A DNA stretch of 45,884 nt. It comes from JAKAJA01 sp037440125 (GTDB lineage: Bacteria; Acidobacteriota; UBA4820; DSQY01). Every line of letters starts with the position of its first letter. The first letter of the stretch is position 1. Position numbers and translations under genes: made by a program. Positions 22,995-31,096 of the stretch are shown one piece after another. The notes under the pieces were generated by a model. That model worked only from the letters and a program-made list of their open reading frames with translations, was not told where the DNA came from and ran no database searches. The DNA is taken from positions 1 to 45,884 of the forward strand of contig JBBIUU010000013.1 of NCBI GenBank assembly GCA_037440125.1, in the 5' to 3' direction.

Positions 22995-24419
22995 TCACCA
23001 ACCGAAATCGAGGCCGAGGGCGAGGACGCTCTGCGGGAACCGGCGGGAGCCGTCGGCATTCCTGCTCGTGTCGAAGCGGAACTCCCCGCTGAAGGTGATG
23101 TTCCTGTGGGGTGTGAAGGCCACGGTGAAAAGGCCGTAGTTGGTCCTGTACTGCCCGGTGTAGGCCCCCGTGGGCTGCAGGTAGTTGTACCCCCACTCCA
23201 GGCCCCACCGCTCGTTGATGGCGTAGATGACCGCCACCTCGAAGCCGTGCGCGTCGAACCAGACGCCCTGGTCGTCTCTCTGGTTCTGCCTCGTATCGGA
23301 GTAGTCGGCGGCGGCGTACCACCGCCCCCGCTGGAAACGGATCCCCGCGACGAAGGCCTTGTCGCCCAGCTTGGACTCTATCCCTACGGGCTGGGGCACA
23401 CCGTCGCGGACCTCCTGGTAGGCGGCCCCGACGGTCCAGCATTTCCCGAGGTCGAAGCGCAGGCTCCCCCCCACCGTGTCGTACCATCTCGCGTCGCCCG
23501 ACTCGCTGTTGCGGTGCTGGCTCTGGAAGCCCAGGTGGAACCATCCCTTGTCGAGACGGTATTGGACGGCCGTAGAGGCCCTGCCCGTGCCCGCCACGCC
23601 GCCGTCGGCCACGCCGAAGGCCCCCGAGGCGTCGGCGCCGTAAGTGTAGAACTGGTCGGTCCATCCGGCGATGTCGTAGTAGGTGCTGTAGACCTTGCCC
23701 ACGGTGATACTGCCCCACGGCGTGGAGAAACCGCCGTAGCCGATCCTCGTGTAGAGGGCCTCCTGGCCCTGGCCCTGGGGCGGGCCGTGCGCGGGGTAGA
23801 CCAGGACGTAGTTCTGCTTGGTCATGTTGATGCCGGCCTCGTAGCGCGCGAAGACGGCGAACCCGTCGGCGAAGGCGTAGCTCAGGTTCAGGCCGAGGCG
23901 AGAGGTGGACTGGCCGACCTCCGAGTAGCCCTTGGAGGAGGCACCGAACCGCGGCTTGAGGATGCCGTAGAACACGGGCATGTACGGCTTGGCCCACGGA
24001 TTGATGGAAGGCTTCTCGGTGAGGGGCCCCTCGACCTGCAGGCGGGGAGTTGCGCCCGCCTGGGCGGAGGCCGCCTCGACCTGGGGCGTGGGAACCGGTG
24101 CGGGGGACGGCGAAGCGGCGGCCTGGACGGCCGGGGCCGGAGCGGGCGCCGGCACGGGTTGGTTCCGGCGCTGTTCCAGGGCGGTGATGCGCTCGTTGGT
24201 CTGGGCGAGGAGCGCCTTGACGGCGGCGACCTCGGAGGGGTCCACCGGCCTGCCCTCGGCCTCGAGGGCGTCCAGGCGCTTGAGCTGGTCCAGGAGCGAC
24301 TGGCGGAGCTGCTGGATCTCGGACGACGGCGCGGGCGCAGGCGGCTGCTGGGCTCGCGGCGCCAGCGCGGACAGGCAGGCCAGGGCGCAGAGCGCGACGG
24401 CGGCGAACGGTTGTCTCAT
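22995..24419 (-). CDS. Gram-negative porin with N-terminal coiled coil
   Basis: A 474-residue protein. A signal peptide (about 5-24) is followed by a coiled coil (about 33-85), a Pro/Ala-rich linker, and a 16- or 18-strand type barrel from about 145 to the C-terminus (LALGLDFGW). The final residue is aromatic Trp rather than the usual Phe. The sequence fits the general Gram-negative porin superfamily with the constriction-type segment PWGSITVGKVYSTYYDIAG. It is a diffusion channel; substrate unknown. It is convergent with the transport run, and with the DcaP-like protein and two MetA-type barrels it makes four outer-membrane channels in 12 kb. Confidence 0.85.
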   Translation of the reverse strand: MRQPFAAVALCALACLSALAPRAQQPPAPAPSSEIQQLRQSLLDQLKRLDALEAEGRPVDPSEVAAVKALLAQTNERITALEQRRNQPVPAPAPAPAVQAAASPSPAPVPTPQVEAASAQAGATPRLQVEGPLTEKPSINPWAKPYMPVFYGILKPRFGASSKGYSEVGQSTSRLGLNLSYAFADGFAVFARYEAGINMTKQNYVLVYPAHGPPQGQGQEALYTRIGYGGFSTPWGSITVGKVYSTYYDIAGWTDQFYTYGADASGAFGVADGGVAGTGRASTAVQYRLDKGWFHLGFQSQHRNSESGDARWYDTVGGSLRFDLGKCWTVGAAYQEVRDGVPQPVGIESKLGDKAFVAGIRFQRGRWYAAADYSDTRQNQRDDQGVWFDAHGFEVAVIYAINERWGLEWGYNYLQPTGAYTGQYRTNYGLFTVAFTPHRNITFSGEFRFDTSRNADGSRRFPQSVLALGLDFGW

Positions 24420-24494
24420 GGGCCCCCCATGCTCGACTCAAACTATCGCAGAGGCCGGCCGCCCCCTGCAACCCGCGGAACGGTTACCCGCGAG

Positions 24495-24523
24495 TTCACA
24501 GAAGAGGGGCGAAGAGGTACAAT
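24495..24523 (+). promoter_or_regulatory. Predicted sigma-70 promoter of the RNase G/E gene
   Basis: A -35 TTCACA (24495-24500) and a -10 TACAAT (24518-24523) are separated by exactly 17 bases, each one mismatch from consensus. The ATG at 24565 lies about 35 bases past the expected start point. Confidence 0.7.
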
Positions 24524-24564
24524 AAGCGCTTGAGCCGCCTGCGGAATCGGGCGGCGCGGAGCGC

Positions 24565-26007
24565 ATGAAGCAGGAACTCCTCATCACCCGGGACCGCTGG
24601 CAGGTGCAGATCGCCCTTCTCGAGGACGGGCGTCTCGTGGAGCATTTCCTCGAGCCTTCGCACCTCGACGGCTTGGTCGGCAACCTCTACGTGGGCCGGG
24701 TCAACCGCATCCTCGCTGGGATGGAGAGCGCCTTCGTGGACGTGGGCCTGGAGCGCGACGGCTTCCTCTACGAGGGCGACATGGGACCCGCGGGCCTCCT
24801 CGACGAGGAGGCCGGGGAGTTCATCGACCGCAAGAGCGCCACCGTGAAGAACCTCCACGAGGGCGACCGCATCCTCGTCCAGATCATCAAGGAGCCCATG
24901 GGCGCCAAGGGCTCCCGCCTCTCCACCGACCTGGCGCTCCCCGGCCACTACCTCATCTTCATGCCCTTCCTGAACCACGTGGCGGTCTCGCGCAAGATCT
25001 CCGGGCCTGAGCGCGGACGCCTGAAGGAGATGCTCCGCTCCCTCAAGCGCGACGCGCCGGGAGGGTTCATCGTCCGCACGGCGGCGGAGGGGGTGACCGA
25101 GGAGGAACTCGCGGGGGAGATGCAGGCCCTCTCGGACCTCTGGTCCTTCATCCGACTCAAGGGCCAGCTCGCCACGCCCCCCGCCCTCGTCCACCAGGAG
25201 GCGGACCTCGTGGGGCGCGCGGTGAGGGAGATCCTCCTGCGCGGCGAGGGGACCGTCGTCACCGACGACGCGCAGATCGCCGACCGCTGCCGGGAGCTCA
25301 TGGAGACCCTCGGCCTGAATCCCTCCCGAATCAAGACCTGGACCGACGACTCGGTCCCCATGTTCGACCACTACCACATCCAGCTCGAGCTCGACAAAGC
25401 GCTCCGGCCGCGGGTGTGGCTCCCGTCGGGCGGGTGCATCGTCCTCCAGTCCACCGAAGCCCTCGTGGCCATCGACGTGAACTCGGGGCGGTACACCGGA
25501 AAGAAGTCCCTCGAGGAGACGGCCTTCACGATCAACATGGAGGCCGTGGAGGAGATCGTCCGTCAGATCCGCCTGCGCAGCCTCGGCGGCATCATCGTCA
25601 TCGACTTCATCGACATGTCCAAGAAGGCGCACCGCGAGGCGCTCGTGGCCAAGCTCAACGAGGCCCTCAAGACCGACCGGGCCAAGTCGCGCATCCTGAA
25701 CATCAGCGAGTTCGGCCTCGTGGAGATGACGCGCAAGCGGAGCCACCGCAGCCTGGAGCGCGTGATGACGGGCGTCTGCTCCTGCTGCGAGGGGCGGGGA
25801 CGCGTTCCCGCCGCATGGCGCGTCGCCCAGCAGGTGGTGCGAACGCTGGAGGGCATCAAGCCGCCGCGGCCCGCCACGGTGACCGCCTCCCCCGACGTCA
25901 TTCGCTACATGGAGGAGAACCGGGACCGCCTCGGCTTGGGGGATTCGGTGAAGCTCGAGGCCGCCTCCCCGACCAACCCCTCCTCCTTCACCGTCAAGCC
26001 GCGCTGA
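24565..26007 (+). CDS. rng: Ribonuclease G/E family endoribonuclease
   Basis: A 480-residue protein matching the catalytic half of RNase E/G. An S1-type domain lies near residues 40-120 (GNLYVGRVNRILAGMESAFVDVG). The DNase-I-like catalytic region has AIDVNSGRYTG and IIVIDFIDM carrying the metal-binding aspartates near residues 304 and 347, and a zinc-link CSCCEGRGR (near 409). Its length matches RNase G (about 490) and it has no RNase E scaffold extension. It cleaves single-stranded RNA in rRNA maturation and mRNA decay. Confidence 0.95.
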   Translation: MKQELLITRDRWQVQIALLEDGRLVEHFLEPSHLDGLVGNLYVGRVNRILAGMESAFVDVGLERDGFLYEGDMGPAGLLDEEAGEFIDRKSATVKNLHEGDRILVQIIKEPMGAKGSRLSTDLALPGHYLIFMPFLNHVAVSRKISGPERGRLKEMLRSLKRDAPGGFIVRTAAEGVTEEELAGEMQALSDLWSFIRLKGQLATPPALVHQEADLVGRAVREILLRGEGTVVTDDAQIADRCRELMETLGLNPSRIKTWTDDSVPMFDHYHIQLELDKALRPRVWLPSGGCIVLQSTEALVAIDVNSGRYTGKKSLEETAFTINMEAVEEIVRQIRLRSLGGIIVIDFIDMSKKAHREALVAKLNEALKTDRAKSRILNISEFGLVEMTRKRSHRSLERVMTGVCSCCEGRGRVPAAWRVAQQVVRTLEGIKPPRPATVTASPDVIRYMEENRDRLGLGDSVKLEAASPTNPSSFTVKPR

Positions 26008-26070
26008 CGGCCAAGTGGAAACCCCTCCCAATGAAGCGGTGAGGACTCCAGAACCGTTCGTTCCAGTGGC

Positions 26071-26730
26071 CTAGGCGTCTCCCCGCCTCACCGTCTCCCT
26101 GTGAGCCCCTCCCTCTCCGTTCTCCATCCGCCTCGCGCGCCACGCTCCGTAGAACAGGTAGCCCGCCATGAGGCCGAGGAGGCAGAACACGAAGAGCCCC
26201 AGCCACGCCTGGTAGACGTGGTACAGGGAGGCGAAGCGCCCCCACTCTTTGCCCGCCGTGTGGCCCAGGAGCACGAGGAAGATCGCGAACATCGCGTTGC
26301 CTCCGGCCGCCGCCAGGGTGACCGGGAGGGGCTTCAAGTTCAGCATCCCCGCCGCCGGGAAGAGCACGCACCGGACGTAGAGGATGAACCGGTTGGCCAG
26401 CAGGGGCCAGTAGCCCCACCGTCCCAGGAGCCTCTCGACGCGCTCCATGAGCCTCGCCGTGCGCCCCCTCCGGAGCATCCTCGCGCCGTAGCGCCTGCCC
26501 CATTCGTAGGCCACGAAGGCGCCCGCCGTCCCGCCCAGCGTGATGGCTGCGGCCGAGAGCCAGCCCGAGCCACCCTTCAAGCCCACGAGGAAGACGGACG
26601 CGAGCATCAGGATGTCCCCCGGCACGGGCGGCGCCGTGTACTTCAGGAAGGAGAGGGCGACAAGGAGGACGTAGAGGTACCAAAGGTGCTCGTGGCCGAG
26701 CCAGGAGAGGGGGTCCTGCCAGAGGCCCAT
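26071..26730 (-). CDS. DedA family membrane protein
   Basis: A 219-residue protein with the DedA/SNARE-associated layout: two re-entrant hydrophobic segments and three or four membrane helices. Conserved features include the PPVPGDILMLASV segment near residue 35, GGTAGAFVAYEWGRRYG, and ANRFILYVRCVLFPAAGM near residue 115, with the family's Arg in the second re-entrant region. DedA proteins are implicated in lipid-carrier (undecaprenyl phosphate or phosphatidylethanolamine) flipping. The ATG shares one base with the stop of the preceding MBL gene (TGATG), so the two are translationally coupled. Confidence 0.9.
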   Translation of the reverse strand: MGLWQDPLSWLGHEHLWYLYVLLVALSFLKYTAPPVPGDILMLASVFLVGLKGGSGWLSAAAITLGGTAGAFVAYEWGRRYGARMLRRGRTARLMERVERLLGRWGYWPLLANRFILYVRCVLFPAAGMLNLKPLPVTLAAAGGNAMFAIFLVLLGHTAGKEWGRFASLYHVYQAWLGLFVFCLLGLMAGYLFYGAWRARRMENGEGGAHRETVRRGDA

Positions 26731-27344
26731 CAGCTGAGCTCCGGCTGGAGGGCGAGGAACCGTTCGAAATCGGTGCAGGCCAGGAACTTGTTGAGGCGCA
26801 CCTCGTCGCCCAGGCGGCGCGACTCCTCGCTCCCGTAGTGGTGGCCAGGCCGGATCACGAGACCGGGGTCGAGGGTGCGCAGCCTCGCCAGGCTCTCGAA
26901 GAGCTTCCGGGGGTCGCCGCCCGCGAAGTCGCTGCGGCCCACCCAGTCCACGAAGAGGACGTCCCCCGTGAAGAGGTCGCCTCCGACGATGTAGCACGTG
27001 CCGCCCGGCGTGTGGCCCGGCGTGAAGAGGGCCATCACGCCCGGGAGGGGCGAGCCGTCGCCCGGCAGGGGCGTGGCGCCGGGGACGCGCGGCGCTTCGA
27101 GGCGGTGCGCCCAGACGCGGGCCCCTGTGGCCTCCGCCAGCTCGGGCAGGGTGGCAACGTGGTCGCCGTGGGTGTGGGTCAGGAGGATCTCGGTGAGACG
27201 GAGGCCCTGGCCGGTGCAGAGCTCGAGAATCCGGCGGGCGCCGTAGGAGGGGTCCACGCACCACGCCGTATCCTGCTCGCGGTCCACGATGAGGTAGGAG
27301 CGGTTGGCGTCGCCGCCGACGTCCAGGGTGATCAGCTCGCGCAT
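26730..27344 (-). CDS. MBL-fold metallo-hydrolase (glyoxalase II-like)
   Basis: A 204-residue single-domain metallo-beta-lactamase fold protein. The zinc motif HTHGDH (THTHGDHVA, near residue 57) is intact, followed by GHTPGGTCY (third His), LFTGDVLF (Asp) and RPGHHYGSE (last His), so both zinc sites are complete. Proteins of this length are commonly hydroxyacylglutathione hydrolases, persulfide dioxygenases or related thioester hydrolases; glutathione-type substrate is not shown. It is the first gene of a pair with DedA. Confidence 0.92.
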   Translation of the reverse strand: MRELITLDVGGDANRSYLIVDREQDTAWCVDPSYGARRILELCTGQGLRLTEILLTHTHGDHVATLPELAEATGARVWAHRLEAPRVPGATPLPGDGSPLPGVMALFTPGHTPGGTCYIVGGDLFTGDVLFVDWVGRSDFAGGDPRKLFESLARLRTLDPGLVIRPGHHYGSEESRRLGDEVRLNKFLACTDFERFLALQPELS

Positions 27345-27366
27345 GGGAGGCTCGGTGAGAGATGAA

Positions 27367-27402
27367 GCCGGGGCGCGGCGGTGCAGGCCGCCACGCCCCG
27401 GC
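27367..27402 (-). terminator. Stem-loop downstream of ssb
   Basis: A 9-bp stem (GCCGGGGCG/CGCCCCGGC) continues after one mismatch as GGCGG/CCGCC with a 6-base loop. Read on the minus strand it starts 16 bases after the ssb stop and is followed by a pyrimidine-rich TTCATCTCTC tract, as in an intrinsic terminator. Confidence 0.7.
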
Positions 27403-27417
27403 TCCGTTCGGTCCTGC

Positions 27418-27834
27418 CTAGAACGGGATGTCCTCGTCGCTGTACTCGGGCTCCCGCTCGGAGGCGCCGCCGCCGCGATCGCCGCCGCCACGGGGGCCGC
27501 CCTCGCCCTTCCCGATCATGACCATGTTGTCGGCCTTGATCTCGGTGACGCTCTTCTCGTTGCCCTCGCGGTCCTTGTAGGTCCGGGTGCGGATGGACCC
27601 CTCGATATAGACCTGGCGGCCCTTGTGCAGGTACTCGCCGCAGATTTCGGCGAGCTTGCCCCACACGACGACGCGGTGCCACTCCGTGTGCTCCTGTTTC
27701 TGTCCGTCTTTGTCCTTCCAGGTCTCGTTGGTCGCGATCGTGAAGTTCGCGACGGCCGCCCCGCTGGGCGTGTACTTGAGCTCTGGGTCCCGGCCTAGGT
27801 TTCCAAGCAGGATCACTTTGTTTACGCTACCCAT
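27418..27834 (-). CDS. ssb: Single-stranded DNA-binding protein
   Basis: A 138-residue SSB. Residues 1-105 form the OB fold, with the family's NKVILLGNLGRDPE start, the EWHRVVVWGKLAE core and YIEGSIRTRTYKDREG. A Gly-rich linker (about 110-125) leads to an acidic tail ending in DIPF, which recruits repair and replication partners. The ATG at 27834 has an AAAGGAG ribosome site 7-8 bases upstream; a TTG-type start slightly upstream is less likely. It is monocistronic, with a near-consensus promoter upstream and a terminator downstream. Confidence 0.97.
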   Translation of the reverse strand: MGSVNKVILLGNLGRDPELKYTPSGAAVANFTIATNETWKDKDGQKQEHTEWHRVVVWGKLAEICGEYLHKGRQVYIEGSIRTRTYKDREGNEKSVTEIKADNMVMIGKGEGGPRGGGDRGGGASEREPEYSDEDIPF

Positions 27835-27872
27835 GAGCCACACTCCTTTCTACCCGATCCTTGGGTGAGCCT

Positions 27873-27901
27873 ATAATACGTAGGGCGCCGGAGGGTGTCA
27901 A
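27873..27901 (-). promoter_or_regulatory. Predicted sigma-70 promoter of ssb
   Basis: On the minus strand, a perfect -35 TTGACA (27901-27896) and a -10 TATTAT (27878-27873) are separated by 17 bases. The ssb ATG follows about 38 bases after the -10. This is the strongest promoter match in the window. Confidence 0.85.
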
Positions 27902-27924
27902 CGGCGCCGCGGGAGCCTCGTTCG

Positions 27925-28476
27925 ATGAGGGTTGTGGGCGGCGAATACAGGGGCCGGAAGCTCGTCGCGCCGGAGGGCGCGGCCACCCGCCCCACGGCGG
28001 AGCGGGTCCGCGAGGCGCTCTTCGACATCATCGGGTCGGGTGCCTCGGGGGCGGCCTTCGGGGACCTCTTCGCCGGAACCGGCGCGGTGGGCATCGAAGC
28101 CCTGAGCCGGGGCGCCGCCTCGTGTGTCTTCGTGGAGAGCCACGCCAAGGCCCTGCGCTGCCTCCAGCGGAACATCGCCCTGGTGGGTGCCGAAGAGCGC
28201 ACCCGGGTGCTCGACGTGGCGGCGGCCAAGGCCCTCTCGATCCTCGAGGAGGAGGGGGCGAAGCTGGACATCCTCTTCTGCGACCCGCCGTACGCGGACC
28301 CGAGGTGGCCCGACCTCCTCGCGGGGTTGGGCGCGCGCCCGATCCTCGCGCCCGACGGGTGGCTCATGGTGGAGCACGCCGCCAAGACCCCGCCCCTGTG
28401 CCCGGCCGGCCTCGCCGTGCGGCGCGCCTACAAGTACGGCGACACGGGGCTTACGGTGTTCGTGAAGGAAGGGTGA
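27925..28476 (+). CDS. rsmD: 16S rRNA (guanine(966)-N(2))-methyltransferase
   Basis: A 183-residue Rossmann methyltransferase. The N-terminus MRVVGGEYRGRKL and the RPTAERVREALFDIIG segment are the RsmD signature; DLFAGTGAVGIEALSRGA (about 48-65) is the SAM-binding motif and CDPPY (about 126-130) is the catalytic (D/N)PPY motif. It methylates G966 of 16S rRNA. ATG 27925 is chosen to match the family N-terminus. The stop codon lies within the first unit of a GGGTGATC array, so the gene's end merges with a repeat. A coaD gene often follows rsmD but is not seen here. Confidence 0.95.
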   Translation: MRVVGGEYRGRKLVAPEGAATRPTAERVREALFDIIGSGASGAAFGDLFAGTGAVGIEALSRGAASCVFVESHAKALRCLQRNIALVGAEERTRVLDVAAAKALSILEEEGAKLDILFCDPPYADPRWPDLLAGLGARPILAPDGWLMVEHAAKTPPLCPAGLAVRRAYKYGDTGLTVFVKEG

Positions 28477-28646
28477 TCGGGTGAGCGGTAATCGGGTGAT
28501 CAAGAAACGCGGTGAGCGAGTTGCCCGGTGCCTCAACGTCCGCTCGGCCCTCCTGTCGCTCGGGTCCAGTGCGTCGATGAACGGATTACTCAATCACTTG
28601 ATGACCTGATCACCTGATCACCTGATTACCTGATTACCTGATCACC
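28471..28646. repeat. GATCACC-family inverted-array element
   Basis: The left arm (28471-28504) has units GGGTGATC, GGGTGAGC, GGTAATC, GGGTGATC. The right arm (28597-28646) is the complementary family: CTTGATGAC and then five octamers, CTGATCAC or CTGATTAC, in perfect 8-bp register. The core is about 92 bases with no visible gene. The rsmD stop codon is inside the left arm, and the element ends 24 bases before the selB start. Confidence 0.85.
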
Positions 28647-28669
28647 TTCATTTCTCCCGAGGGCTCCTC

Positions 28670-30589
28670 ATGCGAGACATCGTCGTCGGCACGGCGGGGC
28701 ACATCGACCATGGGAAAACCCTCCTCGTGAAGGCGATGACGGGGACCGACGCGGACCGTTGGGAGGAGGAGAAGCAGCGCGGTATCACCCTCGACATCGG
28801 CTTCGCGACCCTCGCGCACGAGCGCGCCACCCTCCATTTCGTGGACCTCCCGGGCCACGAGCGTTTCATCAAGAACATGCTCGCGGGCGCCACGGGCGTG
28901 GACGTGTGCCTGCTCGTCGTCGCGGCGGACGAGTCGGTCATGCCGCAGACCGTCGAGCACGCGCAGATCGTCCGCCTGCTGGGGGTCGGGCGCGGCGTCG
29001 TGGCTCTCAACAAAATCGACCTCGTAGACGGTGAGACGGCGGAGCTGGCCCGGCTGGAGCTCGGCGATTTCCTGCAGGGCCTCGGCATGGAGCATTGGCC
29101 CGTGTTGCCCGTGAGCGCGCTCACGGGCGACGGCGTGCCCGCCCTCGTGGAGGCGCTCCTGCGCGAGGCCGAAGCCTGCGAGCGTCCCGGCGGAGGCCGC
29201 CCCTTCAGGCTCCCGGTGGACCGAGTCTTCCCCGTGAAGGGCTTCGGGACCGTGGTCACGGGGACGTGCGTTGACGGCGCCGTGGCGGTGGGGGACGAGG
29301 TGGAGGTCCACCCCGGCAGGGGCAGGAGCCGCGTCCGCGGCCTCCAGGTCTTCGGGGCTCCCGTTCCTTCGGCGGAGGCGGGGCAGCGCGTGGCCGTGAA
29401 CCTGCCCGACCTGCACCACCAGGACCTGAGGCGCGGGTGCCTCGTGGCGGTGGCGGGCGCGCTCTGGCCCACGCACCTCCTCGACGTTTCGGTCGAGGTG
29501 CTGCCCTCCGCCCGCCTTCCCCTCAGGACCGGCACGACGCTCGCGCTCCACGTGCACACCCAGGAGGTGGAGGCGCACCTGCACCTCGAGGGCCCGGCCG
29601 CCCTGGGTCCCGGTGAGCGGGGCCTCGCTCAGCTCCGGATGCCCGAACCCGTCATGGCCTGGCCCGGAGACCGCTTCATCCTGCGCCAGCCTGCGCCGGC
29701 GGGGACCGTGGCGGGAGGCGAGGTCCTCCTCGTGGCGCAGCGCAAAGCCCGTTGGAAGCGGCCCGTGGACCGGGCCACGGCGGAAGCCCTGCGGCGCGGC
29801 GACGGCCTCGCCGCGCTCCTGGTGGAAGCGGGTCCCGCGGGCCTGTCAGCCTCGGACGTCAGCGCGCGTATCGGTCTGGCGGGCGCGGCCCTCGAGGCGG
29901 CCGCCTTCGCAGGGGAGCGTTCGGGAAGCCTGGTCCGCTGGGGCCGCGGCGCATGGTGGCTCGCCCCAGGCGAAGCGCAGGCCTGGACGACGCGCTCTGA
30001 GGCGTGGCTCAAGTCGAAGCACGGCGGGAAGGGGCCCCTCGAATGGGTGCCGCGCCAGGAGTTCCTGGGCCGGTGGCAGAGAATCCTCCGCCTCGAGAGA
30101 GCCGAGGCCCTCCTGACGGCGCTCGAGTCGGCCGGCGCGGTGGAGGTCCGGGGCGACCGCGTGAGGAGCGCGGGCTACGGCGTGAAGCTCACGCCCAAGC
30201 AGCGCGAGGCCGTCGCGGCGCTGCGCGTGGAGCTCGGCGGCGATGGCTACCCCATGCGGACGGGGAAGGAGCTCGAGGACGCCTGCGGCCTCGCGGTCCG
30301 CGAGGTCCTGCCCATCCTCACGGGGGCCGGGGAGGTCATCCGGTTCGGGGGCGATTTCTTCATGGCAATGGAGACGCGGGAGGCCGTCCGTGCGCTCCTC
30401 GCAGACTGGGTTGCCGGGCACGGCCCCACGATCTCGGTGCCCGAGTTCAAGGACGCGCTCGGTTCCACGCGGAAGTACGTCATGCCCCTCCTCGAGCACC
30501 TGGACGATCTCAAATGGACGCGCCGCGAAGGCGACGGGCGGAGGATCTTGGTGAGGCGTGAAACGGGAGATGTGAGACGTGAAGAGTGA
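28670..30589 (+). CDS. selB: Selenocysteine-specific elongation factor SelB
   Basis: A 639-residue protein, close to the usual length. The GTPase domain has GHIDHGKT (10-17), DLPGHERF (about 59-66) and NKIDLV (about 114-119). Two beta-barrel domains follow, and the C-terminal third consists of winged helices ending with ISVPEFKDALGSTRKYVMPLLEHLD, the SECIS-binding WH module. SelB carries Sec-tRNA to UGA codons followed by a SECIS hairpin. No selA, selD or tRNA-Sec gene lies in the window. The last 13 codons (from about 30551) are written in GTGAGAC-type heptamers, so the C-terminal tail and stop codon derive from a repeat array. Confidence 0.95.
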   Translation: MRDIVVGTAGHIDHGKTLLVKAMTGTDADRWEEEKQRGITLDIGFATLAHERATLHFVDLPGHERFIKNMLAGATGVDVCLLVVAADESVMPQTVEHAQIVRLLGVGRGVVALNKIDLVDGETAELARLELGDFLQGLGMEHWPVLPVSALTGDGVPALVEALLREAEACERPGGGRPFRLPVDRVFPVKGFGTVVTGTCVDGAVAVGDEVEVHPGRGRSRVRGLQVFGAPVPSAEAGQRVAVNLPDLHHQDLRRGCLVAVAGALWPTHLLDVSVEVLPSARLPLRTGTTLALHVHTQEVEAHLHLEGPAALGPGERGLAQLRMPEPVMAWPGDRFILRQPAPAGTVAGGEVLLVAQRKARWKRPVDRATAEALRRGDGLAALLVEAGPAGLSASDVSARIGLAGAALEAAAFAGERSGSLVRWGRGAWWLAPGEAQAWTTRSEAWLKSKHGGKGPLEWVPRQEFLGRWQRILRLERAEALLTALESAGAVEVRGDRVRSAGYGVKLTPKQREAVAALRVELGGDGYPMRTGKELEDACGLAVREVLPILTGAGEVIRFGGDFFMAMETREAVRALLADWVAGHGPTISVPEFKDALGSTRKYVMPLLEHLDDLKWTRREGDGRRILVRRETGDVRREE

Positions 30590-30731
30590 GAAGCCATCCG
30601 ATGCCTAGCCCGCGTCCGGGATCGACGCCCCACCTCCGACGTCTATCGTCTAACTTCTAACTTCTTACCTCTAACATCTAACGTCTTACTTCTAACATCT
30701 GACGTCTCCCGTCTAACCTCGAACGTTTCAC
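30551..30731. repeat. GTCTAAC-family inverted heptamer element
   Basis: The left arm (30551-30592) is exactly six heptamers of GTGAGAC/GTGAAAC type. The right arm (30634-30731) is 14 consecutive heptamers of consensus NTCTNAC (mostly GTCTAAC, TTCTAAC, ATCTAAC), all in register with no indel, broadly the reverse complement of the left family. The core is about 41 bases. The left arm encodes the end of SelB; the right arm ends 11 bases before a promoter. Confidence 0.92.
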
Positions 30732-30742
30732 CCCGCCCCCAT

Positions 30743-30771
30743 TTGCCTGCGGGGCACGCACCTGCTAGAAT
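30743..30771 (+). promoter_or_regulatory. Predicted sigma-70 promoter of the ferritin-like/NifS gene set
   Basis: A -35 TTGCCT (30743-30748) and a -10 TAGAAT (30766-30771) are 17 bases apart. The ribosome site AAGGAG and the ATG at 30797 follow immediately, giving a leader of about 20 bases. Confidence 0.6.
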
Positions 30772-30796
30772 TCCGCTTCACTTAAGGAGTAGGACG

Positions 30797-31006
30797 ATGC
30801 CGATCGATCCCAACACGCCTCCCGTCGACATCCTCCGCATGGCGCTCCAGCGCGAGAAGGCGGCCCACGCCTTCTACGTGGAGGCGGCCGCGGTGGCCCA
30901 GCACCCCGCCACCAAGGAGACCCTCCTGGCCATGGCGGCCGAGGAAGAGGGCCACATCCGGCACCTCGAGGAGGTCCTCGATCGCGATTTCTATCACGAC
31001 AACTGA
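30797..31006 (+). CDS. Half-size ferritin-like / rubrerythrin-type protein
   Basis: A 69-residue protein, about half a rubrerythrin four-helix bundle. Helix A (about 12-32) has the EKAAHAFYVEAA pattern with an iron-ligand-type Glu; helix B (about 38-62) has EEEGHIRHLEEV with an E-x-x-H ligand pair. One pair of helices with one Glu and one ExxH implies that a dimer makes the diiron centre, as in encapsulated ferritins, though no encapsulin is nearby. AAGGAG precedes ATG 30797. The UGA stop is followed by a hairpin, and the frame stays open up to the cysteine desulfurase ATG. Confidence 0.8.
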   Translation: MPIDPNTPPVDILRMALQREKAAHAFYVEAAAVAQHPATKETLLAMAAEEEGHIRHLEEVLDRDFYHDN

Positions 31007-31009
31007 TCT

Positions 31010-31033
31010 GGAGGCCGGCACCCGCCGGCGTCC
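31010..31033 (+). other. Hairpin just after the ferritin-like stop codon
   Basis: A perfect 6-bp GCCGGC/GCCGGC stem (31014-31019 with 31024-31029) with an ACCC loop is extended, after one mismatch, by GGA/TCC. It begins 3 bases after the UGA. It lacks a U-run (so not a clear terminator) and lacks the loop G expected of a bacterial SECIS. Confidence 0.5.
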
Positions 31034-31096
31034 CGTCACGAGCCGTACCCAGGGAACCCGAACCATGACACCCGCCACCCCGGCCGGAGACGCCCC

